Shown here in pieces: positions 44,475 to 52,453 of a stretch of DNA of 64,000 nt. Made by a program: the position numbers and the translations under genes. Source of the stretch: Cutibacterium avidum ATCC 25577. GTDB lineage: Bacteria > Actinomycetota > Actinomycetes > Propionibacteriales > Propionibacteriaceae. The notes under the pieces were generated by a model. That model was not told the DNA's origin and did not search any database. It worked only from the letters and a program-made list of their open reading frames with translations. The DNA is taken from positions 1,751,577-1,815,576 of the forward strand of contig NZ_JH165054.1 of NCBI RefSeq assembly GCF_000227295.1, in the 5' to 3' direction. Positions within the stretch are counted from its first letter, which is position 1. Each line of letters begins with the position of its first letter.

Positions 44475-44795
44475 GCCCTGAGAATCGCGAAAGGCTTGAA
44501 GCGCGGGGAAGGACCAACGAGACGACGGGCAACACGTCAACAATGACGGGCAACACGCTGCCCTTCGCGGACAACACATGTGGGAGTTCGAACAACACTG
44601 AATTTCGAACGCCACCTGGCATGTCAGAGCAGGGGATTCGGGGGGACATGGGAACCCCCGGACCATCACGATGTGCCTTCCCCTGCACATCCGAGATCCG
44701 GGGGCCGTTCTCAATCTAGGGCAGGTCGGGGTTCTCGTCAACCACGTCGCCCCCAGCAGAACACCGCTTCACCGAAACTGTCCTAACCACCGGGC
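44475..44795. promoter_or_regulatory. Divergent intergenic region with repeat array
   Basis: This 321-bp gap separates the minus-strand cyclodehydratase-like gene from the plus-strand YgjP-like peptidase gene. It contains the 21-bp-phased repeats at 44527-44599, described separately. The remaining part has no clear gene. TAACCA at about 44784 lies seven bases before the first ATG of the peptidase gene and could be a -10 element of a leaderless transcript. Confidence 0.5.
44527..44599. repeat. Four-copy direct repeat with exact 21-bp spacing
   Basis: GGGCAACACG (44527-44536), GGGCAACACG (44548-44557), GGACAACACA (44569-44578) and GAACAACACT (44590-44599) share the core CAACAC and begin exactly 21 bp apart, two helical turns. 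Sequence between the copies is not conserved, except that copies 1 and 2 share preceding ACG. The array lies 53-125 bp upstream of the cyclodehydratase-like gene. On the minus strand the copies read as GTGTTG followed by CCC, TCC or TTC. If translated in the frame of that gene, each copy gives a Cys-Cys-(Pro/Ser) heptad. Confidence 0.8.
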
Positions 44796-45419
44796 ATGAT
44801 GGGCCACATGGCTGGCAGGGCGACCACTGACGAGATCATCGCAGCATGCGACGGCAGACCGGAAATCATCATTCGGCGTAGTTCCCGACGTCACCTCACC
44901 CTGAGCGCACGGATGGAGGGTACGTCCGTCCTTGTCATGGTTCCCATGGGGATGCGGAAAGCTGACCAGAACCGTCAAGTCATGGAACTGGTCGACAAGG
45001 TGACGCGATCCCAGGCTCGACGACGATCCGGTGCGACCTCCGACGAGCTGACGCGTCGTGCCCGTCGGCTGTGTCGGGTCCACCTCGAGCCGCGGGTGGG
45101 GCACCCGGTCGAGCCCATCTCCGTGAGGTGGGTGTCGAACCAGAACACTCGGTGGGGATCATGTACCCCGGTGACGGGACAGATCAGGCTCTCAGATCGC
45201 ATGGTCGGCTTTCCCGACTGGGTCATAGATCATGTTCTGGCTCACGAGCTGTGCCATCTGGTGGAAGCCAATCACAATCGGCGGTTCCACGAGTTGCTCG
45301 CAGGATTCCCCAATGCGGAGCGCGCGGAGGGATTCCTCAACGGGTACCAGTGGGCTGTTTCCGGGGGAGTCGATTCCCCAGAACACCAGCCGGACGATCC
45401 GTTGGCTCAGCCGTCCTGA
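44796..45419 (+). CDS. YgjP/DUF45-type M48-like metallopeptidase
   Basis: A 207-residue protein of the YgjP (DUF45, SprT-like) group of putative zinc metallopeptidases. The catalytic site HELCHLVEANHNRRFHELL carries HExxH with a third His at the correct distance, and the preceding block VRWVSNQNTRWGSCTPVTGQIRLS contains the family WGSC signature. The N-terminal part is a mixed beta sheet (IIIRRSSRRHLTLSAR). No signal peptide, so it acts in the cytosol. Start codon is one of three in-frame ATGs (44796, 44799, 44808). Its end overlaps the convergent DUF2342 gene by 13 bp. Substrates are unknown. Confidence 0.85.
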   Translation: MMGHMAGRATTDEIIAACDGRPEIIIRRSSRRHLTLSARMEGTSVLVMVPMGMRKADQNRQVMELVDKVTRSQARRRSGATSDELTRRARRLCRVHLEPRVGHPVEPISVRWVSNQNTRWGSCTPVTGQIRLSDRMVGFPDWVIDHVLAHELCHLVEANHNRRFHELLAGFPNAERAEGFLNGYQWAVSGGVDSPEHQPDDPLAQPS

Positions 45420-46768
45420 CCGTGATCGCGCAGCAGCTTCTCCAACTCGGCATCGAGATCATCGCCGCCTTCAGCAATGTCCTGACGGTCGCCTGAGACA
45501 TAGCCCAGCGGGTCATCGAGGTCGGCGGCGGTAGGCACGATATCGGGGTGGTTCCACACCTGATCGCGTCCGACCGTGCCGCGGGCATCACGCAGTGCCG
45601 CCCACAGGTTGGCTGCGTCGCGGACGCGGCGGGGGCGAAGCTCCAGACCGAGCAGGGACTGGAAGAACACCTCGGCGGGGCCAGATGTGGCGCGACGTCG
45701 ACGCACGGCCTCGGCCAGCTGATCGTGACTGGGAAGCCAGGTGCGGGCGACCTGGGATGTCACCTCGTCGACCCATCCCTCGATGAGGGCGAGCAGGGTT
45801 TCCAGGCGCTGTAGGACGCCCTCCTGCTCTGGCGTGCGGGTCGGCTCGAAGAGGCGTCCTTGCAACCGCTCGGACATCTCCTGGGCCTTCTCCGGGGTCA
45901 ATTGGGACAAGTCATCAATGTCGATGGCGTCCTCGATGGCCGAGGAATCGATGCGAATTTCGCGTGCATAGTGCTCAACTAGGGCCAACAGCTGTGGTCC
46001 GAGCCAACTCACCGCATTGAATAGACGCTGACGGGCCGACTCACGCAGCACGAGGTAGAGCTCGACATCTCGTGGATCGAGGTCGAGATCCTTCCATGCC
46101 GCGGCGATGTTGGTCGGGAGAAGGACGACCTGCGGTACCGACAAGACCTGGAGACCAATTTCGGTTCCCGTCACCGTCGAGGTCGACAGTTTGCCGAGGC
46201 CCTGGGCCAGCTGAGCTCCGTACAGCATGGCTGACATCCGGCGAAGCGCCGGTCCCATCATCTGGGTGAGGGCAGCCATCGGGTCATTGGGACCGCCAGG
46301 TGACATCAATCCGGTCATCGCCTCGGTCAGGGAGACCAGCACCGGCTCGACGACAGACTGCCATGAGGAAAAGGTGTGCTCGATCCACTCCGCACGGCTC
46401 CAACAGGCAGGTTGTGTGTTGACCTGGGCGAACTCACATTCTCGGTCGAGCCAGCTCTCTGCAAGACGCGATGCGTCGAGCAGAGCACTGCGCTCCTGCT
46501 GTCCTGGCGTCGGGTCAGGGCCGTGGGACGCCGTGATGTGGCGGGCCATGTCCTTGATGTGAGACCAGTCGACCGGTCCCTCACTCGGATTGGCTCCGGG
46601 CATTCCGAAACCGACCGGTCCGCCTGAGCCGAACATCTGCGACAACTGGGTCATGAAAGAGGTGAGGTCACCATTGGCGGGCAGGCCCAGTTGCTGCATC
46701 ATGCGGCGCAACTGCTCGGCCATCTCCTCGGGGTCGGGCTGCCCAGGATTCTGGGGTCCGTCATTCAT
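45407..46768 (-). CDS. DUF2342 zincin-like protein (Zincin_2)
   Basis: This 453-residue protein matches the actinobacterial DUF2342/Zincin_2 family (putative hydrolase, zinc-dependent metalloprotease-like). Family blocks: the N-terminal Gly/Pro/Gln-rich region with EEMAEQLRRMMQQLG, a middle helical segment (LSWLGPQLLALVEHYAREIRID), and the strongly conserved C-terminus LFEPTRTPEQEGVLQRLETL, LLALIEGWVDEVTSQVA, AVRRRRATSGPAEVFFQSLL, GLELRPRRVRDAANLWAAL and HPDIVPTAADLDDPLGYV. Enzymatic activity has not been established. The ATG at 46768 begins the family-like region; a longer frame to 46927 is unconvincing. It is divergent from the Lon-like PDZ protease gene, an arrangement common in actinobacteria. 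Confidence 0.87.
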   Translation of the reverse strand: MNDGPQNPGQPDPEEMAEQLRRMMQQLGLPANGDLTSFMTQLSQMFGSGGPVGFGMPGANPSEGPVDWSHIKDMARHITASHGPDPTPGQQERSALLDASRLAESWLDRECEFAQVNTQPACWSRAEWIEHTFSSWQSVVEPVLVSLTEAMTGLMSPGGPNDPMAALTQMMGPALRRMSAMLYGAQLAQGLGKLSTSTVTGTEIGLQVLSVPQVVLLPTNIAAAWKDLDLDPRDVELYLVLRESARQRLFNAVSWLGPQLLALVEHYAREIRIDSSAIEDAIDIDDLSQLTPEKAQEMSERLQGRLFEPTRTPEQEGVLQRLETLLALIEGWVDEVTSQVARTWLPSHDQLAEAVRRRRATSGPAEVFFQSLLGLELRPRRVRDAANLWAALRDARGTVGRDQVWNHPDIVPTAADLDDPLGYVSGDRQDIAEGGDDLDAELEKLLRDHGQDG

Positions 46769-46862
46769 TCCCGTCTCCGTTCGCTTGGCGTGGTGTCTCG
46801 CCAAGTCTAGAGCCGTCGCCGTCGTGGAAAAGTGATTGTCCGTTCCGGCTAGCATGGCCACC

Positions 46863-48002
46863 ATGTCCGAGTCGATCACGCCCAATTCACAGGCGCATGA
46901 CTCCGGCACGCCCGCAGCGACGACCACCGCGGTCGATGTCGAGACCCGTCAAGGGGTGCGTTTCCCCACCCGTTGGACGGCAATCTCGTCGGCTCTTGTC
47001 GTGCTGCTGTGCGTGCTGGCCCTGATCCTCGTGCCCATCCCGTTCGTGGCTAGGTCGCCAGGACAGACCGTGGATCTGCTCTCAACGAACGAGCAGGGCA
47101 AGCCGATGATCCAGATTGACGGCTTGACGGCTCGCCACAGCGAGGGCGAAATGAGGATGACAACGGTGTCCATCACCCGCGCAGATTCGCGTCTCAGCCT
47201 CGCAGAGGCCTTGGTGGACCGCATTCGTCGGGACCATGATGTCTTGCAGCGGGAGGCCATCTATCCGCCAGGCCGCTCTCCTCAGCAGGTCAATGCTGAG
47301 GAGTCGTACATGATGGACACCTCTCAGCGTGACGCTGCCGTGGCTGCACTGCGCGCTGCAGGCCAGCCTGTCACTGAGATGCCGATGGTCAACGCCGTCA
47401 GTGCGGCTGGTCCGGCTCACGGAAAACTCGAGCCCGGTGACCTCATCGAGAAGGTCGATGGGAAGCCGGTGGCCTCCCTTCTCGACGTCGGCAAGGCGGT
47501 TCGCAAGCATGCCGTGGGCGACACCGTGGTGTTCGTGGTGTTGCGGAACTCCACTCGCAAAACGATTGCCGTGACGACGGTCTCATCAGTCAGTGACCGC
47601 AGAGCTCCTGCCGTCGGTATCACTGTCGACACTGGATACCGATACGCCCCGACGATCACCTATGGAATCCCGGCGGACATCGTCGGTCCTTCAGCTGGAC
47701 TTGCCATGGCCCTGTCGATCTATCAAATGGTCGCCCCGAATGACCTCATTGGTTCGCTGCGGATTGCCGGCACCGGAAGCATTTCCCCTGATGGCAACGT
47801 CGTTGCCATCGGCGGTGTCCAGGAGAAGATATCCGGTGCCGAGCGGGATGGCGCCAAGATCTTCCTTGTGCCGGCAGGCAACTGCCTGGACATCAGTGGG
47901 GTTCAGACCTCGATGCGCCTGGTCAAGGTCTCTAGCCTCAAGGACGCCATCGCGGCCATCCAGAAGATCCGCGCTGGCGGAGCGGGAGTACCACATTGCT
48001 GA
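46863..48002 (+). CDS. Membrane-anchored Lon-like PDZ protease
   Basis: The 379-residue protein has one N-terminal membrane anchor (residues about 38-60, SALVVLLCVLALILVPIPF), an extracytoplasmic domain, a PDZ domain (NAVSAAGPAHGKLEPGDLIEKVDGKPV) and a C-terminal Lon-type serine-lysine protease domain. The catalytic Ser lies in IVGPSAGLAMAL and the Lys in VQEKISGAERDGAKIFLVP. Such YlbL-like proteins act as envelope proteases outside the AAA+ class. Start is either ATG 46863 or ATG 46854. The PPA1309-family gene begins 17 nt after its stop and is probably in the same operon. Confidence 0.88.
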   Translation: MSESITPNSQAHDSGTPAATTTAVDVETRQGVRFPTRWTAISSALVVLLCVLALILVPIPFVARSPGQTVDLLSTNEQGKPMIQIDGLTARHSEGEMRMTTVSITRADSRLSLAEALVDRIRRDHDVLQREAIYPPGRSPQQVNAEESYMMDTSQRDAAVAALRAAGQPVTEMPMVNAVSAAGPAHGKLEPGDLIEKVDGKPVASLLDVGKAVRKHAVGDTVVFVVLRNSTRKTIAVTTVSSVSDRRAPAVGITVDTGYRYAPTITYGIPADIVGPSAGLAMALSIYQMVAPNDLIGSLRIAGTGSISPDGNVVAIGGVQEKISGAERDGAKIFLVPAGNCLDISGVQTSMRLVKVSSLKDAIAAIQKIRAGGAGVPHC

Positions 48003-48019
48003 ATGATGAGGACGACAAG

Positions 48020-48562
48020 ATGAGTCAGGACGCCGACAACGTAGGGTCCGAGACACCGTCGGTCAATGACGCCCTCGTAGCATGTCTGGCTGAGATCGAG
48101 AGGTTCGTCGGGACATCGAGCTGGGGCGGCCCGCCACGCCTGTTCGCCTTGGTGCGCACCGTAGACCTCATGAAGGCTGAGCCTGCCCTTGCCGGTCAGC
48201 TCGCCGTGGGTGGACCAGACAGCCTTTCCAGTATCGAGCAGGACGACTTCCGACCGGGAGAGGATCTGGCCCAGGCCCTCGCCACGACAGCCTGGGGAGA
48301 GGCCGTTGACGGGGCGGCCATCTGCGTCGAACGGATCTTCCTGCCCGACGAGTGTGCCAACGAGATTCCGGACGATCCGGACAAGGCTGCGGGTTTCGTC
48401 GCTGCTCATCCCCATCGTCAGGAAGTACGTGTCGTGGCCGGTGCGCTGCGTGATGGAAGCCATTACGGCGTGGCCCGTCTCGTCGACCATCCGGAGGATT
48501 TGCTCGGATCGGTCAACCTCGTCCCGGCCCTGGAGTCTGCGGTTCTCGGCACCCTGGAGTGA
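48020..48562 (+). CDS. PPA1309 family protein
   Basis: This 180-residue protein belongs to the family named after Cutibacterium acnes PPA1309, conserved in actinobacteria but uncharacterised. Typical blocks are ALVACLAEIERFVG..GWGGPPRLFALV-type N-terminus (here SWGGPPRLFALVRTVDLM), a central DLAQALATTAWGEAVDGAAICVERIFL and the C-terminal HPHRQEVRVVAGALRDGSHYGVARL. No catalytic motif, membrane helix or signal peptide is apparent. The start at ATG 48020 has GAGG upstream; a TTG at 47996 is an alternative. It is probably co-transcribed with the Lon-like protease. Confidence 0.85.
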   Translation: MSQDADNVGSETPSVNDALVACLAEIERFVGTSSWGGPPRLFALVRTVDLMKAEPALAGQLAVGGPDSLSSIEQDDFRPGEDLAQALATTAWGEAVDGAAICVERIFLPDECANEIPDDPDKAAGFVAAHPHRQEVRVVAGALRDGSHYGVARLVDHPEDLLGSVNLVPALESAVLGTLE

Positions 48563-48565
48563 CGA

Positions 48566-48592
48566 CCGGTCACGAGATCGTCTCGTGGTCGG
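48566..48592 (+). terminator. Hairpin after the PPA1309-family gene
   Basis: CCGGTCACGAGA and TCTCGTGGTCGG form a stem (7-bp perfect inner part, three outer pairs, one two-base internal mismatch) with a TCG loop, four nt after the stop codon. Confidence 0.5.
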
Positions 48593-48639
48593 TAATGTGC
48601 ATCGTGTCGGTAGTGTGCCGCGACATCTAGGAGACGATC

Positions 48640-49215
48640 ATGACGGAGCAGCAACCCGAGATGGTCAAAGACGAGTCCGAGACCGGCCGCCGTGCATCCG
48701 TGACATACGAACGTTCGCCCCGAGGCACGATGAGGGGCCGTCCGGTCATCATCGCGATCATGCCGGACATCCCGCGGGCAGTACTCGCGACTGGCGTCGA
48801 GCATGCCATGGCCATGGGTAGCAAGATCGTCTTCGCCCATGTCGCGACCGATCGCGTGCCGAACCCGTCTGATCCCGACCAAAGCCACCCACTCGACCCG
48901 ACCGCCGAGCGCATCTCGAATGCGACCGCCCGATCGTCTATCCAAGGTTCCTTGGACGCTTTCATGGCGAACTACCCAGAGACGGAGTGGGAGCTCGTCT
49001 ATCTGTCTGGTCTGCCGGATCAACAGCTTGCCCACCTCGCCCATGACATTGGCGCTGGGTGCTTCGTGCTGGGAACTCGGCGTCCCGGTTTCCGTGCCGG
49101 TTTGCAGGAGTGGCTGGACGGATCGGTGGCAGTCCAGCTGGGACGCCGTCAGCTGCGCCCGGTCATTATCGTCCCATTGCGAGGCGAGGACTGGGATCAG
49201 CCGCTCTGTCAGTGA
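48640..49215 (+). CDS. Universal stress protein-like (UspA fold)
   Basis: The 191-residue protein has a single USP domain: RPVIIAIMPDIPRAVLATGVEHAMAMGSKIVFAHVATDR at the start (first strand and helix) and, at the end, CFVLGTRRPGFRAGLQEWLDGSVAVQLGRRQLRPVIIVP. The latter corresponds to the Gx2Gx9GS ATP-binding loop, but Pro and Phe replace parts of the glycine-rich pattern, so ATP binding is uncertain. It probably belongs to the stress or starvation regulon. It is flanked by hairpins and transcribed alone. CTAGGAGACGATC provides a good ribosome-binding site (AGGAG) upstream of the ATG. Confidence 0.75.
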   Translation: MTEQQPEMVKDESETGRRASVTYERSPRGTMRGRPVIIAIMPDIPRAVLATGVEHAMAMGSKIVFAHVATDRVPNPSDPDQSHPLDPTAERISNATARSSIQGSLDAFMANYPETEWELVYLSGLPDQQLAHLAHDIGAGCFVLGTRRPGFRAGLQEWLDGSVAVQLGRRQLRPVIIVPLRGEDWDQPLCQ

Positions 49216-49288
49216 GTGCCGTCGCGTCTGGCAGCTCCGTGTCGGAAGGCGACCGACGACCGGGACTGGCGAGAGATTTGAATACGGC

Positions 49289-49933
49289 TCAGGCCTCGTC
49301 AATCTCGAGTTCAGGTACCTCGCGGCGAGCCTGCTCCCACACTTCCTTGGCAGCCGTGGCGTTGATGAGGGCCATCACGAGTCCGACGATGACGTCGGGC
49401 CAGACCGTGAACCACACCGTCGTGATGAGACCAGCGACGAGGATGAGCACGTTGCCGAGTACGTCATTGCGTGCTGCCAGCCACGCACCTCGAACTAGGC
49501 TCGATCCCTGGTGACGCAATGTCATGAGGGCGATGGCACACGACAGGTTGATGAGTAGGGCAATGATGGCCGTCACTGACAACGGCACGGGCTCAGGCGG
49601 GGCTCCCGAGGTGATCTTCCAGACGGCAGTTCCCAGTGCTGCAGCTGCCGGGATGAGGATGAGGCCGGCCAACCAAATGCTGGCCTTCCGTCGTGACTGC
49701 ACCGACCACCCGAGGGCCACCAGGACGAGCCCGTTGATGAGGACGTCCTCGAGGAAGTCGGCCGCGTCGGCGAAGAGGGATGCCGATCCGATGATGGATG
49801 CCACCGTGACGTCAATGACCAGTCCGATGGCATTGAGGATCGTCACGAGAGCGATGATCCGCCTGGTCGACGGGGACTCGATCTCGTCGGCTGCGTCGCC
49901 GGTACAGGTGGGGGAGCCATCGTAATGTGCCAC
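49289..49933 (-). CDS. Cation-efflux-like membrane protein (CDF superfamily)
   Basis: The 214-residue protein has six predicted membrane helices and the topology of cation diffusion facilitators: LFADAADFLEDVLINGLVLVAL in TM2 and AAWLAARNDVLGNVLILVAGL in TM5 occupy the metal-binding helices, with Asp, Glu, Asn and Asp as possible ligands instead of the HxxxD pattern of CzcD/ZitB. There is no cytoplasmic C-terminal domain, so it is a short form. Transport of a divalent cation is likely but not proven. The frame opens with GTG at 49933. The neighbouring genes give no hint about the metal. Confidence 0.7.
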   Translation of the reverse strand: MAHYDGSPTCTGDAADEIESPSTRRIIALVTILNAIGLVIDVTVASIIGSASLFADAADFLEDVLINGLVLVALGWSVQSRRKASIWLAGLILIPAAAALGTAVWKITSGAPPEPVPLSVTAIIALLINLSCAIALMTLRHQGSSLVRGAWLAARNDVLGNVLILVAGLITTVWFTVWPDVIVGLVMALINATAAKEVWEQARREVPELEIDEA

Positions 49934-50034
49934 GAGTCATCAGTCTGTCAGATTACGCATGACTGGGTACAAGGCCAAGGAGTGGTTTTGACGGTTCGGC
50001 CTGGGAACAGGTTTCGGCAGTCGAGTGAAAACCT

Positions 50035-50073
50035 CGTCGCCACCACGGATCGGATGTGATCGTGGTGGCGACG
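50035..50073 (-). terminator. Strong terminator of the secreted-peptide pseudogene
   Basis: CGTCGCCACCACG (50035-50047) and CGTGGTGGCGACG (50061-50073) form a perfect 13-bp stem. On the minus strand the stem is followed by AGGTTTTC. It lies 28 nt downstream of the last codon of the broken secreted-peptide gene. Confidence 0.8.
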
Positions 50074-50100
50074 GGGCCGACGTGTGACTGGGCGTCGGTA

Positions 50101-50417
50101 TCAGAAGATGCCGTCGCGATTGCGGATCTCGGTGATCGACTGGCCGACGGAGGAGGTCTTGACCACCGAGGTGCTCCACGTACCGACGCCGGTGACGCGG
50201 CTCGTGTCGTACTCGGTTCCGGCGGCCATGAAGTTGCCGACGTCGGTGGACCAGTACCACGTGTTGGGGGGAGTAGGCGGTTCCGCCAGGATAGTTCCAG
50301 TTCCCATGCCTGCTGGTCGAGACGGTGATCGCAGAACCCGAGCCGTCCGAGGAGGCCTGGGAGTAGCTACACACCCATCGCCCAAGACCTCAACATGGAC
50401 AACGCTACCTTCACCAC
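50101..50417 (-). pseudogene. Small secreted protein/peptide, broken by frameshifts
   Basis: Three frame fragments read in order on the minus strand. A signal-peptide-like start (GTG 50414/50417, VKVALSMLRSWAMGV, preceded by GAGGGG) is followed in another frame by CSYSQASSDGSGSAITVSTS and RHGNWNYPGGTAYSP, and then, after a run of six C, by NTWYWSTDVGNFMAAG, VGTWSTSVVKTSSVGQSITE and a stop at 50101. Removing one C from the run joins the last two parts. The reconstructed product is a roughly 95-residue secreted, Ser/Thr/Gly-rich, aromatic protein. It faintly recalls lactococcin-972-type bacteriocins in layout, but key residues do not match, so I do not assign it. Confidence 0.55.
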
Positions 50418-50485
50418 CCCCTCATCTGTGAAGAGCCAGTTTACGCACGGTGTTGAAAGAGGCGTCGGTCTACGACGAATGCGGG

Positions 50486-51306
50486 TTAATGGTCTTGCCG
50501 TGTGGGTCGCTGGGCGATGGCATCGAGAACGCGTGAGTGGGTGGCGATCCATTCGGCCGCGTCGGGGTTGATGTTGCGGGCGACGGTGTCGATCGCTGTT
50601 ACGTAATGGGCAAGCCTGCGAATCTCAGCTTGTTGGTCAGGGTGAGCGCTGATGAGGGGCTCTTGATGGGAGGCGCGGTTACGGCCGTGGCGGATGAGCT
50701 CCACGTTTTCCTCGAAGTCGCGTCGGCTACGCCCCGGGTAGTGAGGCATGCCTCCGTTACGTAAGTCAGTGAGAGCTTTCCATACGGTTGCTTCCAGGCG
50801 CGGGGTGAGCAGAAAGCGCCAGTTGTCCAGTGACAGACTCGCCACGATCTGATCAGGGGTCGCATCGAGCCCCGCGCGCCGCAGTCGCGTCTCGGCCCTG
50901 GCGACGTTACGCGGGAAACCACCGAGCGATAGCTCGGGGATTCCCACCAACGCCGTATGCCAGTATCGGCGCTCAGGCGCACGTCAATGAAGTTTCTCAG
51001 GAGTACCTCGACATGGCTGATGTCTTCCAAGAACGCTTTCGAGATGCGGGTGTTCCACACGTACCACGCATCGACTGGTTCGATCCGGTAGCGGCTGAGC
51101 CTGGCGGGTGAGAATCACTCCTGCAACGTCTCACGACTCACCGTGGGATCGTGGTAGGACTGATGACGATGGGCCTCGGGAAGGTCAATGCCGCGAAATA
51201 TCGGTATACCCCCGAGGTCATTGTTTTGCCCAGGCTCCTCCTCGCATACTTGCGGGGCGTCATTGGCTGCCGTCATCTCGTCTCTTCCCGGTACGTGGCT
51301 GTCCAT
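50486..51306 (-). pseudogene. Abi-like (abortive-infection-family) protein, nonsense and frameshift
   Basis: The pieces form a recognisable actinobacterial Abi-like protein. In one frame from ATG 51306: PTVSRETLQE, a TGA, FSPARLSRYRIEPVDAWYVW, NTRISKAFLEDISHVEVLLRN and RRWWESPSY. The TGA replaces a position where relatives often have Trp (TGG), suggesting a single G-to-A change. Near 50940 the frame shifts, and the rest continues as NVARAETRLRRAGLDATPDQ, IVASLSLDNWRFLLTPRLEA and LIRHGRNRASHQEPLI, the family's RNRxxHxEP signature, to 50486. HEPN-like RNRxxxH proteins of this type are associated with phage defence. Both lesions make the gene inactive in this genome. Confidence 0.7.
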
Positions 51307-51333
51307 GTTCACGGGCAGGTACGGCAATGAGAT

Positions 51334-52376
51334 TCACCAACCGGTTCCGCACACGAACCTCCACCAAGCATACGCTGGCAAGCCCCTCTCGGCCCCACCA
51401 CCAGACGCAGGGATCATGTGATCCCCATCAGCCTTGTCAACAGCAGTCGTGCCGACCTTCGGCGGCTTCGCAGGCGGAGGCGGAGGGAAGGACGCGGTAT
51501 CACGTGCACTCACCGTGGTTTTGGCACCGGAGACGAACAGCCGCTGAGCTTTTTTGTTCGACGGGATCGCCTACGTGACTGCTGTTGCTGGCAGCGTCGC
51601 GGCTGCTGAAACCTTCGCGGCCCGATCGAGCGTGCCGAACGTTGCTGAGCCGACACCGGCCTTGTTCGTCGTCACCGTGACTTTCGAGTTACGACCATCC
51701 ACCAACGTCACTTTTTCCCCGGGCACAGGACGTCCTGCCCCATTAACCAACCGCACTGTCGCCTTATAGCGACTATGGGCTGGCACCTGCGATGGAATAT
51801 CAACGTTCAACTTGTAGTTACCGGCAGCGGCGCGGGCTTTCGCCTCTGCGACCATCGCTTGAGCCCGTGCTGTCACACCGGCCGCATCAGATCGATGACG
51901 CCCATGAGTACTAGAACCCAACTGATAGGTTGGGAACCCCTCCAATGCGTACACTGCGGCATCAACAGCGGCCGCCTGCCTATTATTCGACGTGGCATCC
52001 CACTTGCCCAAGACCCAGGCGACTTGTGAAAGCGCCGTCGGGGACAGCGATCCACCACCGTCACGCGCCCACCTCGTGGTCGAACCCCGAGACTGATAGG
52101 TCCCACCAGCGCTCGGGCCATCCTTCTCAGGATCAGCGCAATAGAACTGGCCGGTCGAACCATGATGGGTTCTATTGTTGAGGCGGTATGACCCAATCCA
52201 ACCATCGCCATAGTTAATCTTTACGCCCACATAGTGAGTCGTTCTACCGTCCCAGGAGTACGAATCACCATACGCTGTCGCCGATGAGGCGGCTATGAGG
52301 CCAGCAGCCACGAGGGTTGCCACCCCGCTCGTTTCTTCCTATCCAGCATTTTCAAAAAGTCCTTACGTTTCGACAT
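51334..52376 (-). pseudogene. Thioester/VaFE-type cell-surface adhesin, degraded
   Basis: The gene starts at ATG 52376 (SKRKDFLKMLDRKKRAG), and a one-base shift in a G run near 52330 is needed to continue the signal peptide (VATLVAAGLIAASSATA). The mature part has SWDGRTTHYVGVKINYGDGW, GQFYCADPEKDGPSAG with a possible thioester Cys, RQAAAVDAAVYALEG and a beta-sandwich region (VPAHSRYKATVRLVNGAGRP). An amber TAG at 51571-51573 interrupts it. The same frame then resumes with SNKKAQRLFVSGAKTTVSAR, a Pro-rich hinge and DKADGDHMIPASGG, the opening of a VaFE repeat, before losing similarity. The remaining repeats and any LPxTG anchor are deleted. Confidence 0.7.
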
Positions 52377-52453
52377 CCGGCATTCATCATGTGTTGTGGA
52401 TCGGCGGGTGTTATGGATCGGCGGGGCACGCACCGCCACAGCACGAGGGGTGC

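Noticed and set aside
44521-44600. CRISPR array
   Set aside because: Units are only about 10 bp and the 11-bp intervals are too short for spacers; no cas genes are present anywhere in the window.
50101-50417. Lactococcin-972-family bacteriocin
   Set aside because: The layout (signal peptide, small aromatic protein) is similar, but the family's conserved residues and partner immunity/ABC genes are absent, so I left the family open.
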